Part shown: positions 1 to 10,790 of the stretch, piece after piece
Layout: every line of letters starts with the position of its first letter
Numbering within the stretch: the stretch's first letter is position 1
Source of the DNA: Welwitschia mirabilis
Lineage: Eukaryota; Gnetophyta; Gnetopsida; Welwitschiales
DNA: 35,027 bases
Assembly (NCBI GenBank): GCA_051453625.1
Contig: JBOZIK010000001.1
Coordinates: 50,182,864-50,217,890 of the forward strand
Direction: 5' to 3'
The notes under the pieces: model-generated
The model's input: the letters and a program-made list of their open reading frames with translations, nothing else
Databases searched by the model: none
Told to the model about the DNA's origin: nothing
Position numbers and translations under genes: made by a program

Positions 1-1190
1 AACTTTTTGAATCTCCTTAGTTTCTAAGTCGGAAATCTCAACAGAGCCATTAGAATGTACTTTCTCTATAAGATAAGAACCTATCCATTTAGAAGTTAAC
101 TTATTACATAAAATATGTACTCTAGGATTGTATAAAAGAACAAGTTAATCAAATTCAAACTTTTTATGAAGTAACTTTCTATTATTTTTGAACTTAGCTT
201 AGGCTTTGTAAATGAATTGATGATGTAGAGCATGAGTATGTTTTTCACCTAAGTGATTACGTTGGACTAATATATTTTTAATATTTCATGAAGATCTATA
301 ATATTAAGTTAATGGAAATAACAAGAAAAGTTATAACACATATCAACAGGTAAAACACAAACTTTTCCATGTACAAGATGAAAAACTGAGAGAATTATAA
401 CTAGTAGAATAGTAAACCCAAAGAAAATAATTAAGGTTATAAGCTAAGGATTTCTTATTAACAAAAACAAGTTTTTGCAGTATTTTCTTTATTTTTTTAT
501 TTGAATTTTTAGCTTGATCATTAGTTTGTGGATGACAAGCATAACGTACTCTATATTAAATTCCAATAAATAAAAGAAGTTTTTTAAAATGTTAATTAAT
601 AAAATAAGTTTTTTAATCACTAAAAATAATCCCAAAAAAATAAAAATGTTGAAAAACATAATTTCTAATAAAAGTACAAATAGATCGGGCATTATTCATA
701 AAAGTAGAAATAGCTTCAACCCATTTAGAAACATAATCAACAACCCCTAAAATATAGTTCTTATAATTAGAAGGTGGTTTCATAGGGCCTATAAAATTAA
801 TTTCCTAATAATAAAAATGTTCATAATAAATAATAAGTTTAAGAAGCATCTAATGAAAATAAATAAGACTATCGTAATGTTGACAAGCATTAAACCTACT
901 AGCAAAATTAAAGGAGTCTTAAAAAAGACTAGGCCAATAAAAACCAAAGTGAAGAATTTGCATTACCATTGTTCATTAAAATGATCTTTACAAATATCAC
1001 CATGGTAAAGATAAAGGATGTCTAATTTTTCTATTTTAGACACACATTTTCTTATGATTTGGTCTTTACACCTATGGTAAAGATGTGACTCTATCCATTT
1101 ATAATTACCTATTCTAGGGAAAAAGTATTTTCTTTAATGATAAGTTCAATGTTGTAGTGTTTTTATGATAATAAGATAATTAACTATATT
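1..1190 (-). pseudogene. Integrase region of the minus-strand Athila/Tat element
   Basis: The minus-strand translation shows WVEAISTFMNNARSICTF (around 665-725), a counterpart of the plant gypsy integrase core (usually KWVEA...ND...V..F). Further along come RYACHPQTNDQA (around 500-550), equivalent to the HPQTNGQAE motif, and SKWIGSYLIEKV at 40-110, equivalent to the LKSRWSGPF segment after the core. The only sizeable open stretch is 489-692, and it spans these motifs in mixed frames. Stops and frame changes break the coding sequence. It once inserted the cDNA copy into the genome; no function is expected now. Confidence 0.7.
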
Positions 1191-1239
1191 AGCATACCAA
1201 AGAGAAGGATGAGTAGAAGATAAGGTAAAAATTTATTCA

Positions 1240-2560
1240 TCTGAAAAAAAATCATCAATTATAAGATCATCAAAAGAAGAAGAAAGACATGACAAATGAT
1301 CTACTACACTATTATGATTTTTTTTTAATCAATGATGGTCAAACTAAATTCTTACATGAGAAGGATATATTTAATAAATCTAGCACTAGAAGCTTTCTTG
1401 GTCATAACATCTAATAGCTGTATGTTTGGTGTAAACATTTATATGAAGACTGAAAGATAGTGTCTAAGCATATCAAGGCAAAAGATTATTGCTAGCATTT
1501 CTTTCTCAGTAGTAGTATAATTTTTTTGAGTTTTAGATATGATAATATATAAATTTAAAATCATTTTCATATTTTTATCCAAGAACCCCACCCATGATAA
1601 TATTACTAGCATCACACATTAATTTAGAATCTTAATTCCAATTAGTCTTGTTATAATAGGTGTAAAAGAGATTTTATCTTTAAGTCTTTCAAAAACAAGC
1701 TAGCAAGATTTATTCCATTTAAATTTAACTTCTTTTTCAAGTACCAAGTAAAGGGATTTACAAATTTTAGCATAATTCTAAATACCACTATAATAAAAAC
1801 ACAATGACCAAGGAAAGAATGAACTTATTTTACATTTACTAGAGGAGCTAGATTTTTAGTGATGCTTTTTTTTTTCAAGGTCTATCCTAATTCCTTTACT
1901 TGAAATGTAATGATTTAAGACAATTCTATTATTAACTTAGAAGAAACTCTTCGTCTAACCCAAATGTAGACCACTCTCAATGTATCTATTAAGAACTTTC
2001 TCTAATCTTTCTAAGATTTATTCAAAGTTTCATCATGAATTGATAACTTATTCATAAAAATTTCAATTAAATCCTCTAACATATTAGAAAATATATTCAT
2101 TATTACACAATAAAAATTACTAAGAGAATTACAGAATTTAAATGGCATGCATCTAAAGGCAAGAGTTCCAAAAGATAAACAAAACGTTATTTTAGCTTGA
2201 CTTAATTGTAAACACTATAGCCATCAAGAAAGTAGTAAAAAACATGTCCTTTTATTATATTAAGTATTTAGTCAAGAAAAGATAAAGGACAATGGTCTTT
2301 TTCGGTTACTTCATTTAATTTTCTAAAATCAATACATATTTTCCACTTCTTATCTTTCTTAGGTACTATTGTCAAATGGCTAACCTGCTCACTATTAGAT
2401 ATGACATAAATAATTTTAGCATTAATTAATTTAATGATTTCATCATTTATGGCTTGTTTAAAGGCTATATTTAGTCTACATTGAGGTTTTCTAATAGATT
2501 TTTCATTATCTTCAAGGTAGATTTTATGTTAAATAATGGAGCTAGGAATGTCTATTAAAT
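1240..2560 (-). pseudogene. Reverse transcriptase and RNase H region of the minus-strand Athila/Tat element
   Basis: On the minus strand, IVPKKDKKWKICIDFRKLNE followed by VTEKDHCPL (2275-2375) is the fingers region of a gypsy RT. FLDGYS follows at about 2215-2235 and a decayed PFGLCN-like segment near 2130-2150. The catalytic box reads EIFMNKLSIHDE (about 2035-2065) where plant Athila/Tat elements have FMDDFSVYG, so both catalytic aspartates are lost. RNase H is recognised by NYTTTEKEMLA (about 1490-1525) and the HYL segment after it. Several in-frame stops are present. Confidence 0.75.
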
Positions 2561-3219
2561 CTTTATAGGACTAAGTAAATGAATTAACCTTAGAATTCAA
2601 AAGTGAGATTAAAATTAATTCTTATTAAGGAGAAATATTTTTGTTTATTATTTAAGGTTTGTTCTAATCATCACATAAAAAGATATATTTTAGCTCACTA
2701 GTTAAAGGTTTCATATTTAATTTCAAATTTTTAGTTTTTGTTATTTTTTTTTAAAGTTGAATGGCATTTAAAACTTTCATCTGGGTAACTTGGGTGAACA
2801 TCCTCCCTCAAAATAAGAAATCTTAGCTGTTTTTAAATGTTAGACATCTTTATAGATTGTAGTTTTAGTTTCTTTCATCTCCTAATCAAAATAATCAGTA
2901 CCTAAATGCTTAAAGTTGAATTGATCATGATCAAAATATTTTAAGTTTTACATTCAAGTGGATTACCCAATAAGATAGGATCATGAAGCATCAATCATTT
3001 TTCTTTAAGTGGATTATGATTTAAAAATAAAGTTGACTTAACTTATTCTTTAATATTCAACTCATTGCCTAGGTATTTTTCAGTAGCATCAAAAACTCTA
3101 ATGGTGAACTTTTTATTTCTTGAGTGACATTCCATCATTCTAGTTCTAGTATTAATAATATAATGGGCTATTGCAAAAAATGCTTTACTTAAAATTTATG
3201 GATAATCTTCATTACGTTA

Positions 3220-3560
3220 ACTTTAATCACAACCACATCTATTGGATACAATTATTTCTTAATTTGAATCATTATATCTTTTATTACTCTTAAAAGTTTT
3301 TTCATTAATGCATTCACCAATTCTAAGACAATTCATGTAGGATAAATTCTACTTTCCAAACCAATTTATTAATAAATGTATAAGGGTGTAATGTTAACAC
3401 TTGCTCCTTTATTTATTAAGAATTTCTTTATTCTTTCATTTCCTTCTAATGTGATACTAACTATTGTTGCTCCTTGATCCTTAAACTTTGGACATTTTTG
3501 TAAAACTAAGTTGGTTACATATTAGGCTAGGAAGACTTTACTAGGTGTAGTTCATTTTTA
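3220..3560 (-). pseudogene. Aspartic protease region of the minus-strand Athila/Tat element
   Basis: The minus-strand reading contains LINKGASVNITPLYIY (motif about 3370-3419). It corresponds to the LLDLGASINLMPLSIF-like active-site segment of plant Athila/Tat proteases. Downstream are RVIKDIMIQIKK and LYPIDVVVIK, matching the 'EDVLVKVDKFxFPVDFVVLD' region. The active-site aspartate appears replaced (LINKGA in place of LLDLGA), and stop codons interrupt the frame. It originally processed the Gag-Pol polyprotein. Confidence 0.65.
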
Positions 3561-4249
3561 TTTTCTCCTAATTAGATCTTTCCATAACTTAAAAAATTTA
3601 CGAATTTCTTGAAAAAGTTTTCAAAATAGTAAATTTTTACTCATATTTTACATTAAGGCTTTAAGAGGCTCATCAAAAATAAGATTAACATTTAATCTAT
3701 CAAGCCAAGGGATGGTAGATTTCTTACTTTTCTGTTGAGAAGAATATTTCTTATTAATCTTATTATTTAAAGGAAAAAGTAAAGTATGATTTTCTAAGAT
3801 TTCAATATCCTCTTCTTCTTCATTATTCTTATCATTTTGGGATGTTAAAGCCTCATGGATAGGATGTGTTTATAGCATTTTCACTTCTTATCATAACCTT
3901 ATAATCTTTTCTTACTTCATTAAGATTTAGTAAAGGTTGTGTTGCAAGTGATCCTTATGGCCTTTGATTTGCAAGAATAATTTACTAAATAACGTTAATA
4001 AGATTTTTAATATTTGTTTGTATTCTCTTTAGATTTTCTTAACTCATTAATGGAATTTCTACGTGGATCATTTTGATTTTATAATTTTTATATGCTTGCT
4101 TGATAATTTGATTTACTTCGTTGGAAGTTTGAGTTATTTATTTGAAAGTTAGCATTCTTAAGTATATTTCTAAATGATTGAAAATTGGGATGATTTACTT
4201 GGGATTTCTTAAATTTGTTCTCAAAAAATTAATAATTTGGTTATCCCTC

Positions 4250-5190
4250 CATCCTAAATTGAAATTGGTTTTGATTTTAACTTTGATTTTGATTTTTTAT
4301 TTTAAATTTTGAAGACTTTTAATTGAATGCACACACATCTCTTCATAAATATTTTCTTTGTAAGTAAGTAACAAAGGAAATTCTTTGATTACATGATAGT
4401 TTTTTTCATATAAATAACAAGTTGAAACCATGATAACACTCTTTTGAGTTGCCAAATTTTCATCTAAGATCATTTGAGTGTATTTTTCTAGTGTTATCGT
4501 AAAATCATTAATGATATTTATTGGGTCTTTTTTTCTTTTTACTTCCTCCTTTTCTTGTTTTATTTTATTAAGATATTTTATGATTTATCTTATAGTATGA
4601 TTTTCTTTAGGTGTTAGTTTAGGTCATGTTTAACTTACTTCTACAAGTTCTTCCAACAATTTTCATGCATCTTTTAAAGTGAGATTCATTAAATTTCCTC
4701 CACATGACAAATCTATGAGTTATTTTATTTGGCTAGTAAATCTACTCTAGAAATAATATACTAATTCTTTTTGAGTGAATCCATCTATAGGATTAGAATG
4801 TATGAAAGGAAAAATCATTCATATGTGAAGGCATAATCTTTATTAAATTGTTATTGGAAATTTGTTACCTGTTTATTTCTTTTTCTTGTAGTTATTTCAC
4901 TCATAGGTATCTTTATAAATAATTCTTAAACTTGGTTGCTTTTTTTAATATTTTATGTGAAATAGTTTTCAACCATAATCTAGCTTTTTCTTTTAAAGTA
5001 ATGGTAAAGATAACCATATAAGTATGATCCCTAATTTGTTTTTAACTATTTCCAAAAGTAAGCATGAATTATTCAATGTCGGCTGTATGTTGGAGGGGAT
5101 ATTTATCTTTTCCTTCATTAAAAATAGGATAAACATCTAAATTTCTTAACTCAACATCATCACTAAGAGGTAGGTCAAAATGGTTTTGAA
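4250..5190 (-). pseudogene. Gag region of the minus-strand Athila/Tat element
   Basis: Minus-strand phrases TITLKEKARLWLKTI (near 4960-5010) and DLSCGGNLMNLTLKDA followed by LLEELVE (about 4640-4720) match the plant Athila/Tat gag pattern, in which a 'L.D.AK.WL' segment is followed by 'IDAA.GG.....TP.EA..L.E....N'. A residual zinc knuckle, TCYLYEKNYHVIKEFPL, lies near 4380-4430; its second and third metal-binding positions have been lost. Stops are frequent. Confidence 0.6.
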
Positions 5191-5935
5191 TTTTACATTT
5201 TTTATTTACAATTAGTTATTTAAGGATAACATTAGAATTTAGATTTAAAGGAGTAGTAGAGGTTCTGATCACAATAGGGAGATTAGGCAAAGCAACATGT
5301 TTTTTTTTGGTGATAAATTTAACATTATAATAAAATGATTTTCGTTTAAACTATCTTTTGAAAAATTTTCTTTTAAAAATCAGATTTAAAAATAATAAAT
5401 GCATAAAAATCTTCTTGCTTAGTTCTTGAAATATTTTGTGTACCTGAGGTGTACATACCTAGACTAAATTCATAGTTGATAAAATATTCTTGGATGTTTT
5501 CTTTAAATAAAGAAGCTCTCTTTAATATTTTCCCTTCCTACTAGAATTTACATGTCTCAGCATGCTCAGTTTTATTTCTATAAGTGTCATCTCTATAATT
5601 GTCTAGATAATGAACATGGAAAAACAAAATCATAAAAATAACATAAAATCAAAATTTACTATCATACACTAAGTTATCTTAATAACATAGGGGATGATAA
5701 GAGAAAAACCCTAGTTTTTAAGAAAACAAAAAACTCTAAGTTTCACTCATCATCACTGCAAGTCATTTGGATGAAAATGGGGATGACAGGGCATTATTTT
5801 CATAATGTAAAACAAAAAATGCAAAAAGAAAAATCTATGTTTCTATTATAAGAATATAATTCTACTACAAACAAATACCTAAACTTAAATATAAGCACTT
5901 ATCGAAGCAATGACAATCTTGAACTCTAAGTAGCC
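5191..5935 (-). other. Leader between PBS and gag of the minus-strand element
   Basis: This AT-rich stretch lies between the primer-binding site and the recognisable gag sequence. No open reading frame or RNA gene could be recognised in it. By position it is the untranslated leader and gag N-terminal part of the element. Confidence 0.4.
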
Positions 5936-5954
5936 TTCCTTGGCAATGACATTA
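5936..5954 (-). promoter_or_regulatory. Probable tRNA-Asp-type primer-binding site (decayed)
   Basis: On the minus strand the site reads TAATGTCATTGCCAAGGAA. The usual Athila/Tat PBS is TGGCGCCGTTGCCGGGGA, complementary to the 3' end of tRNA-Asp. Aligned over 17 positions, 11 match, and all six mismatches are transitions (G to A or C to T), as expected from long cytosine methylation. It is placed correctly, upstream of gag. The match itself is seen; the tRNA assignment follows from family knowledge. Confidence 0.55.
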
Positions 5955-7150
5955 AGATGTTGCAGTGTGTACTTCTGTAAAAATTTCAATATTAAACAAA
6001 TGTTGTAACTCCCAAATATGTATAAATTTTACATAACATAATATAATATTATAGATGGGAGTAACCCAGATGTCATAATTTCATCGAAGGCATACGAGAA
6101 AAGAAAAAGAATTGATTTAAAAAATGAAACACCTTGTAATCTCTAAGTAGAACAAGATAACAATGCAAATGAACATACCATGCAAATGAGATGTAAATCC
6201 TATTATAAATGCAAATTTTATTTGATTATCAAATTACCTATCATAAATATCAGCCCTATATAACCTAGATTAATCTAGCAAACTATCACTAGATGAATAC
6301 CAACCTAAGCTATCAGGTATATTTAACAAAATATAAAAATAATGCAAAGTTAATCTAGAAAATGAAATGCAATGCACCTAAGCTAGAAAAGTTAACCTTA
6401 AAAAAGGTTATCCTCATGAGCTATATCACTAATGAAGCTATCACAGAACTAGAAGCGACATAAACCATAAGGAAAATGCACATAATAAAAGATATGAAAA
6501 GAAAAATATAATTTTGATTAAAGGAAATCAAACATCTATATTACAAAGAAGTAGTACCTCAATTAAGGATACACAAATTAACACTAAGAAAGATATCTCT
6601 CTACAACAATAATGAATGAACCTCTTGTTCTTCGATCTTCTATCATGAGAATTTTCAATGCTCAAGAAGATGAAAATAGAGTTAATAGTAGAGAAGGTAT
6701 TTATTAAAAAATAGATTCTAAAATTAACAAATACTAATAGACATGATAATAACCTTAAAAGCTACATAGGAAGATGCAAGCCACATGGTCAAATTTTGAT
6801 GAAGTTTAGTAAAGTGTCATTTTTAGGTGTCATCCTACTAGTCATTCAGACTTCATAGGCGATGATGCTATATTATTGAGTTTCACATTAGTTACCAGAT
6901 TATTATAGTAAGCATCATTTTTAGCTTAAGTGATTTTATCATCAGTCTAGTCATCCTGATGATGACGTGGGTGATGGAATTTTTTAAAGTATTTCTTATG
7001 TCAAATTGACCTCTTTGATTGTAAGATTACTGTTTCAGATAGAAAGTATTTTAATTTACTTCAAATGCTATCAAATGTAATAAAGATTACATGTTTTCAT
7101 GATATTTTTCTTAGCTCTTCATTATCATAAAAATGCAGTATAAACTTATC
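5955..7150 (-). repeat. Probable 5' LTR of the minus-strand Athila/Tat element (far boundary uncertain)
   Basis: By position this region lies directly upstream (on the minus strand) of the PBS and has no coding content. A TATA-like AATAAATACC sits at about 6696-6708. About 30-40 bp downstream the sequence takes on the character of a transcribed R/U5 region. The other LTR is outside the window, so the ends cannot be confirmed by self-comparison. The LTR probably ends within a few bases of 5955-5962; the start near 7150 is approximate. Confidence 0.4.
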
Positions 7151-7206
7151 TACTGTCTTAAAAAACTACTCAAAATACCCTATCAAATACATACGATTTG
7201 ATAACA

Positions 7207-7272
7207 CAATAAAGCCTTAGTAGATTTAGGAGCTAGAATCAACCTTACATTAGAACCTATTTTCCATGCCTT
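7207..7272 (+). pseudogene. Short gypsy protease fragment left of an N gap
   Basis: The 66 bp before the gap translate to ALVDLGARINLTLEPIFHA. This is a better-preserved copy of the segment that reads ALVDIEVEVNLISEPIFHA right of the gap (7410-7470). The active-site core D-L-G-A is intact here and lost in the right copy. The fragment begins abruptly after unrelated AT-rich sequence, and the two copies differ at roughly 15% of bases by eye. They are therefore two gypsy copies, or one element badly joined. Confidence 0.6.
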
Positions 7273-7372
7273 NNNNNNNNNNNNNNNNNNNNNNNNNNNN
7301 NNNNNNNNNNNNNNNNNNNNNNNNNNNNNNNNNNNNNNNNNNNNNNNNNNNNNNNNNNNNNNNNNNNNNNNN
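7273..7372. other. Assembly gap of 100 N
   Basis: This is a run of exactly 100 N, most likely a fixed-size placeholder for a gap of unknown length. The sequences on both sides contain the same gypsy protease segment in diverged form. Confidence 0.95.
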
Positions 7373-7392
7373 CCACTATTTTTATTACTATT

Positions 7393-7680
7393 GTGGACCA
7401 TATTATTCATAAAGCCTTAGTAGACATAGAAGTTGAAGTCAACCTTATATCAGAACCTATTTTTCATGCCTTAATATTTAACCATGTTGATCCCACTAAT
7501 GTAATTCTTTCTATGGTTGATGAAATCTTCATTAAATCCTTTGTAATTTTGAAAGATGTCTTAATCCAAGTAGATAAAGTAGCTTATCCTATTAACTTCA
7601 TTATTCTTAAAGTTTTTATGGATTCCATTAGTTATTCTATTATTCTTGATAGGCATTGGGTTGCTATAGTAGAGGCATAA
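7393..7680 (+). pseudogene. Gypsy aspartic protease domain (95-codon open stretch)
   Basis: The 95-codon open stretch has the order of a plant Athila/Tat protease. ALVDIEVEVNLISEPIF stands in place of the active-site segment, followed by ILKDVLIQVDK, YPINFIIL and SIILDRHWVA (usually PIILGRPFLAT). The D is kept, but the following LGA has become IEV, so the catalytic D-x-G-A box is destroyed. Although open, it is only the protease slice of a broken polyprotein, and the methionine at 7393 is incidental. Confidence 0.7.
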
Positions 7681-8069
7681 AATAATTGTAAATACAATGT
7701 AATAAAAATTATTTTTAACAATCTTTCAATTACCTTAAATGTGTTTTCTAATTAGAAGAAAATTCTATTGAATTAAATGAACATTTACATATGCCTGAAA
7801 TTCAACCTATAAGTGATGATTTATTTTTAATTTTGAATAATATGCCTTATTTGCATGCAAAATATAAATTACTTATTACATCTTATTTACATTCAAGTGA
7901 AATTGATAGTCCTATAGAATGTGTTTATTTTAAATATTTTAATCATGTTTTTAAATAATTAAAAATGAATTTTTCTTTGAATGATGTTTTTTAAGTTAAT
8001 AGTATTGCTAATAGTGAATTAAAATATCTACCTAATCATTTAAAGTATATCTTTCTAGATAGTAATCAA

Positions 8070-8760
8070 ATTAAACATGTTATCATCAGTACTCATCTTA
8101 TTCCTTCTCAAGAAAAAGAGCTTACTAAGTTGTTACTTAAACATTTTCTATCTTGTGCTTGATCTTATTATGATTTGGTTGGTGTTCATCCTTTTATTTG
8201 TTCTCCTCATCTTTATTTAGAACATATTATTAAACTTGTTAGTAAACCTTAGCATAGGATAAATCCAAATCTTAAGGATATTATTAAAGAAGAAATCATG
8301 AAACTTTGAGAAGCTAATATTATTTACCCCCTTGTAGATAGTGAATGAATAGTCCTTTACAAGTTGTCCCAAAGAAAAATGGTAAATGATGAGTTTGTAT
8401 TAATTTTCATGCTCTTAATAAACATACTAATAAAGATAAATTTCTTGTTTCTTTTATTTATTTAATCTTGATAAACATTCTAGCCATCATTAATTTTGTT
8501 TTCTAGATGGATATAATGGTTATAATCAAATGCTTATAGCTTCATAAAATTAAGAAAAGATCACTTTTACTTGTATCTTTTGAATTTTGCCTATCATCAT
8601 ATGCCTTTTGGTTTATGTAATGCTCCCGTAACTTCTCAAAAATGTATAACTGGTCTTTTTCTGAAATTTATTGATAAATTTTTAGAAATCTTTATGGATT
8701 ATTTTTCTCTCTATCATGAATTTTTTTAATTAATAAATGTATCATTTAAAGTTACTCTTA
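8070..8760 (+). pseudogene. Gypsy reverse transcriptase region
   Basis: The segment contains the 'L...L..HF..C....DL.G..P.IC.H....E' region before the RT core, INPNLKDIIKEEIMKL, and ANIIYPLVDSE, equivalent to 'LLDVGIIYPISDS'. A YNQMLIAS segment follows near 8520 and an MPFGLCNAP-like segment near 8605-8630. The catalytic box reads EIFMDYFSLYHE (8685-8720) instead of FMDDFSVYG, so one of the two catalytic aspartates is now tyrosine. Many stops are present. Confidence 0.7.
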
Positions 8761-8879
8761 AATCATGGTATTGATCATAATCTTAATCTTAGTTGGAAAA
8801 AAAGTCTTTTCATGTTTACTAAAGGCATTGTTCTTAGCTATATTTTTTCTAAATAAGAAATAAAAGTAGATCATACTAA

Positions 8880-9593
8880 GATTAATATCATTTTTCTCTT
8901 TCTACTACTACTTATGATAAAGTTATAAGATCTTTATTAGGGTATGTTGGGTTTTATCATCATTTCATTTCATCTTTTAGTTCTTTGAATAAACCTTTGA
9001 CTAAATTACTTTTAAAAGATGCATCTTTTTCTTGGATTCCAAACCATGAACTTATATTTCAAAAACTTAAAGATCTTTTATCATCTTCACCTTTGCGTTA
9101 ATTTCTAATTGGCATTATTGTTTTAAAATTATAACTTATTTAAGTGATTTCATAGTAGGTACAGTCTAAGGTAACACTCTTTAAGTGTAAACCCTTTATC
9201 ATTTCTTATGCTAGTAATACCTTACATGATGCTTAGCTTAATTATTTTACTACTAAAAAGGAGATGTTAGTTGTAATCTTTTCTCTTGAAAAATTTCACC
9301 ACTATCTTATTGGTTATCCTATCATTATCTTTATCGATCATGCCACCTTAAAATATATTTTAAATAAACCCCTAAATAAACCTTATCTTATGCATTGGGC
9401 TTTACTTATGCAACAATTTCATATTATAATGAAGAATAGATTTGAAAATAAAATCCAATTGCCAATCATTTATCTTGTCTTTTCATGTCTATTGATTCAT
9501 CTTATACAAACGAAAATTTTTCAAATAAAATTTAGTTACTATGAATGTTTTGTATTAGTATGCTCATATTGCAAAATTTACATCATGTGGTAA
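8880..9593 (+). pseudogene. Gypsy RNase H region
   Basis: The connection segment (FYHHF near 8955) leads into the RNase H. The open stretch from 9264 carries MLVVIFSLEKFHHYLIGYPI, then IFIDHATLKYILNK and HWALLMQQFHIIMKN. These correspond to the TEKEMLAVVFALEKFRSYLIG...YTDHAALKYLL segment of plant gypsy RNase H. TDH has become IDH, with the aspartate kept. Upstream frames contain stops. Confidence 0.7.
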
Positions 9594-9659
9594 ATTTTTT
9601 AGTAACATATCTTATTATGATTAAAATGAAATTTTATATCAACAACATAAATTTATTTA

Positions 9660-10790
9660 GGAACTAGCTCTTTTGTTTAAATATTGTACTAATTCGGTCT
9701 TTTAAAGATGTGTACCTAAGAATGAAATAATTAATATACTAGAAGTTTATCATAATGGTGTTTGTAGTGGTTATTTTAGTGAGAAGAAAATTGCATACAA
9801 AGATTTCAATATGGACTCCTTTGTCCTACTCGTTTTAAAGATACTAATGAATTTTGTAAATCATGTGATAAATACCAAATGTTAAGTAGCATTAGTACAA
9901 GAAAAGAAATGTCCCTTGAATCTATAATTGTTTTTAACCTTTTGATGTTTGAATTATTGATGTCATTAGATCATTTTCATCCTTCTTTGATAATGTTTAT
10001 ATTCTTATGTATGTGAATTATATTTCTAAATGGAGAGAAACCAAAGCTTGTAAACATTATGATGTTAATATCATTATTAGATTTTTTAAAAATTATGTTA
10101 TATCCTAGTTTGGACATTCTATAAATCCATTTTTACAGTAAAATCTTTAGAAATCTTATGCTTAAATGGGATATTACCCATGAAGTAACTATTTCATATC
10201 ATCTCCAAACCCATAGTCAAGCTGAAGTAACTAATTTTGAGCTTACTAGAATTGTTTAAAAAATAATTAATGCTAATAGAAGAGATTAGTCACTAAAATT
10301 GTCTAATGCATTATGGGCTTATCGTACATCCTTTGAAACTCTCATTGGCATGATTGCTTTCAAACTTATTTATGATAAACAATGTTTTCTTCCTATTGAG
10401 ATAGAACATCAATATTTTGATGTTATTGATAAACTTATTCTTGATTTTAAAAATGTGTTAAACATAGGCTAGATCAATTGAATGAATTATATGAAATAAT
10501 ATGAAGTGCTTATAATAATTAAGTACTTAGTACAAAATGAATGAAATATCATTGTGATCAGATCATTATTAGAAAAACTTTTCATGTAGGTAATAAAGTT
10601 TTACTTTTTAATTCTTGTTTTCATTTATTTTCTAGAAATTTGAAATTTAAATGGGAAAGTCTCTTTGTTGTCATTCATCTTTTTACTTTTGAGGTTATTA
10701 GCATTCAAAATTCTAAAACTAATCATGTTTAATAAGTAGATGGATTTAAACTCAAGTTATCTAATGATCAAAATTTAAATTAAGTTAATA
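9660..10790 (+). pseudogene. Gypsy integrase region
   Basis: The HHCC-like part with FCKSCDKYQM (near 9860) precedes the catalytic core, in which KWRETKACKHYDVNIIIRFF (near 10030) and a HTHSQAEVTNFELTRIV segment (10210-10255) are recognisable. These are followed by LSNALWAYRTSFETLIGM and the LPIEIEHQ segment. The tail 10541-10732 contains HVGNKVLLFNS and LKFKWESLFVV, the usual C-terminal region. Stops and frame changes interrupt it. Confidence 0.7.

Larger units (their letters stand above)
1..7150 (-). mobile_element. Degenerate Ty3/gypsy (Athila/Tat-type) LTR retrotransposon, 3' end cut by the window edge
   Basis: Read on the minus strand, the order is LTR-like region, tRNA-Asp-type PBS, gag, aspartic protease, reverse transcriptase, RNase H and integrase, which is the Ty3/gypsy order. 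Gag and pol phrases resemble plant Athila/Tat elements: the gag segment around DLSCGGNLMNLT, the RT phrase KDHCPL and the post-integrase phrase SKWIGSYLIEKVHSNG. Stops and frameshifts are scattered throughout, so the element is dead. The 3' LTR would lie to the left of base 1. The right-hand limit near 7150 is a guess, because the LTR start was not located. Confidence 0.8.
7393..10790 (+). mobile_element. Degenerate Ty3/gypsy (Athila/Tat-type) pol, plus strand, gag missing
   Basis: Protease, RT, RNase H and integrase follow in gypsy order with Athila/Tat-type phrases. No gag, PBS or LTR for this copy can be recognised upstream, where a gap and the head-to-head first element lie. The last recognisable coding sequence, the KVLLFNS... 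segment, ends near 10790. Its relationship to the minus-strand copy is close in type, but the two are not an inverted duplicate of equal extent. Confidence 0.8.
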
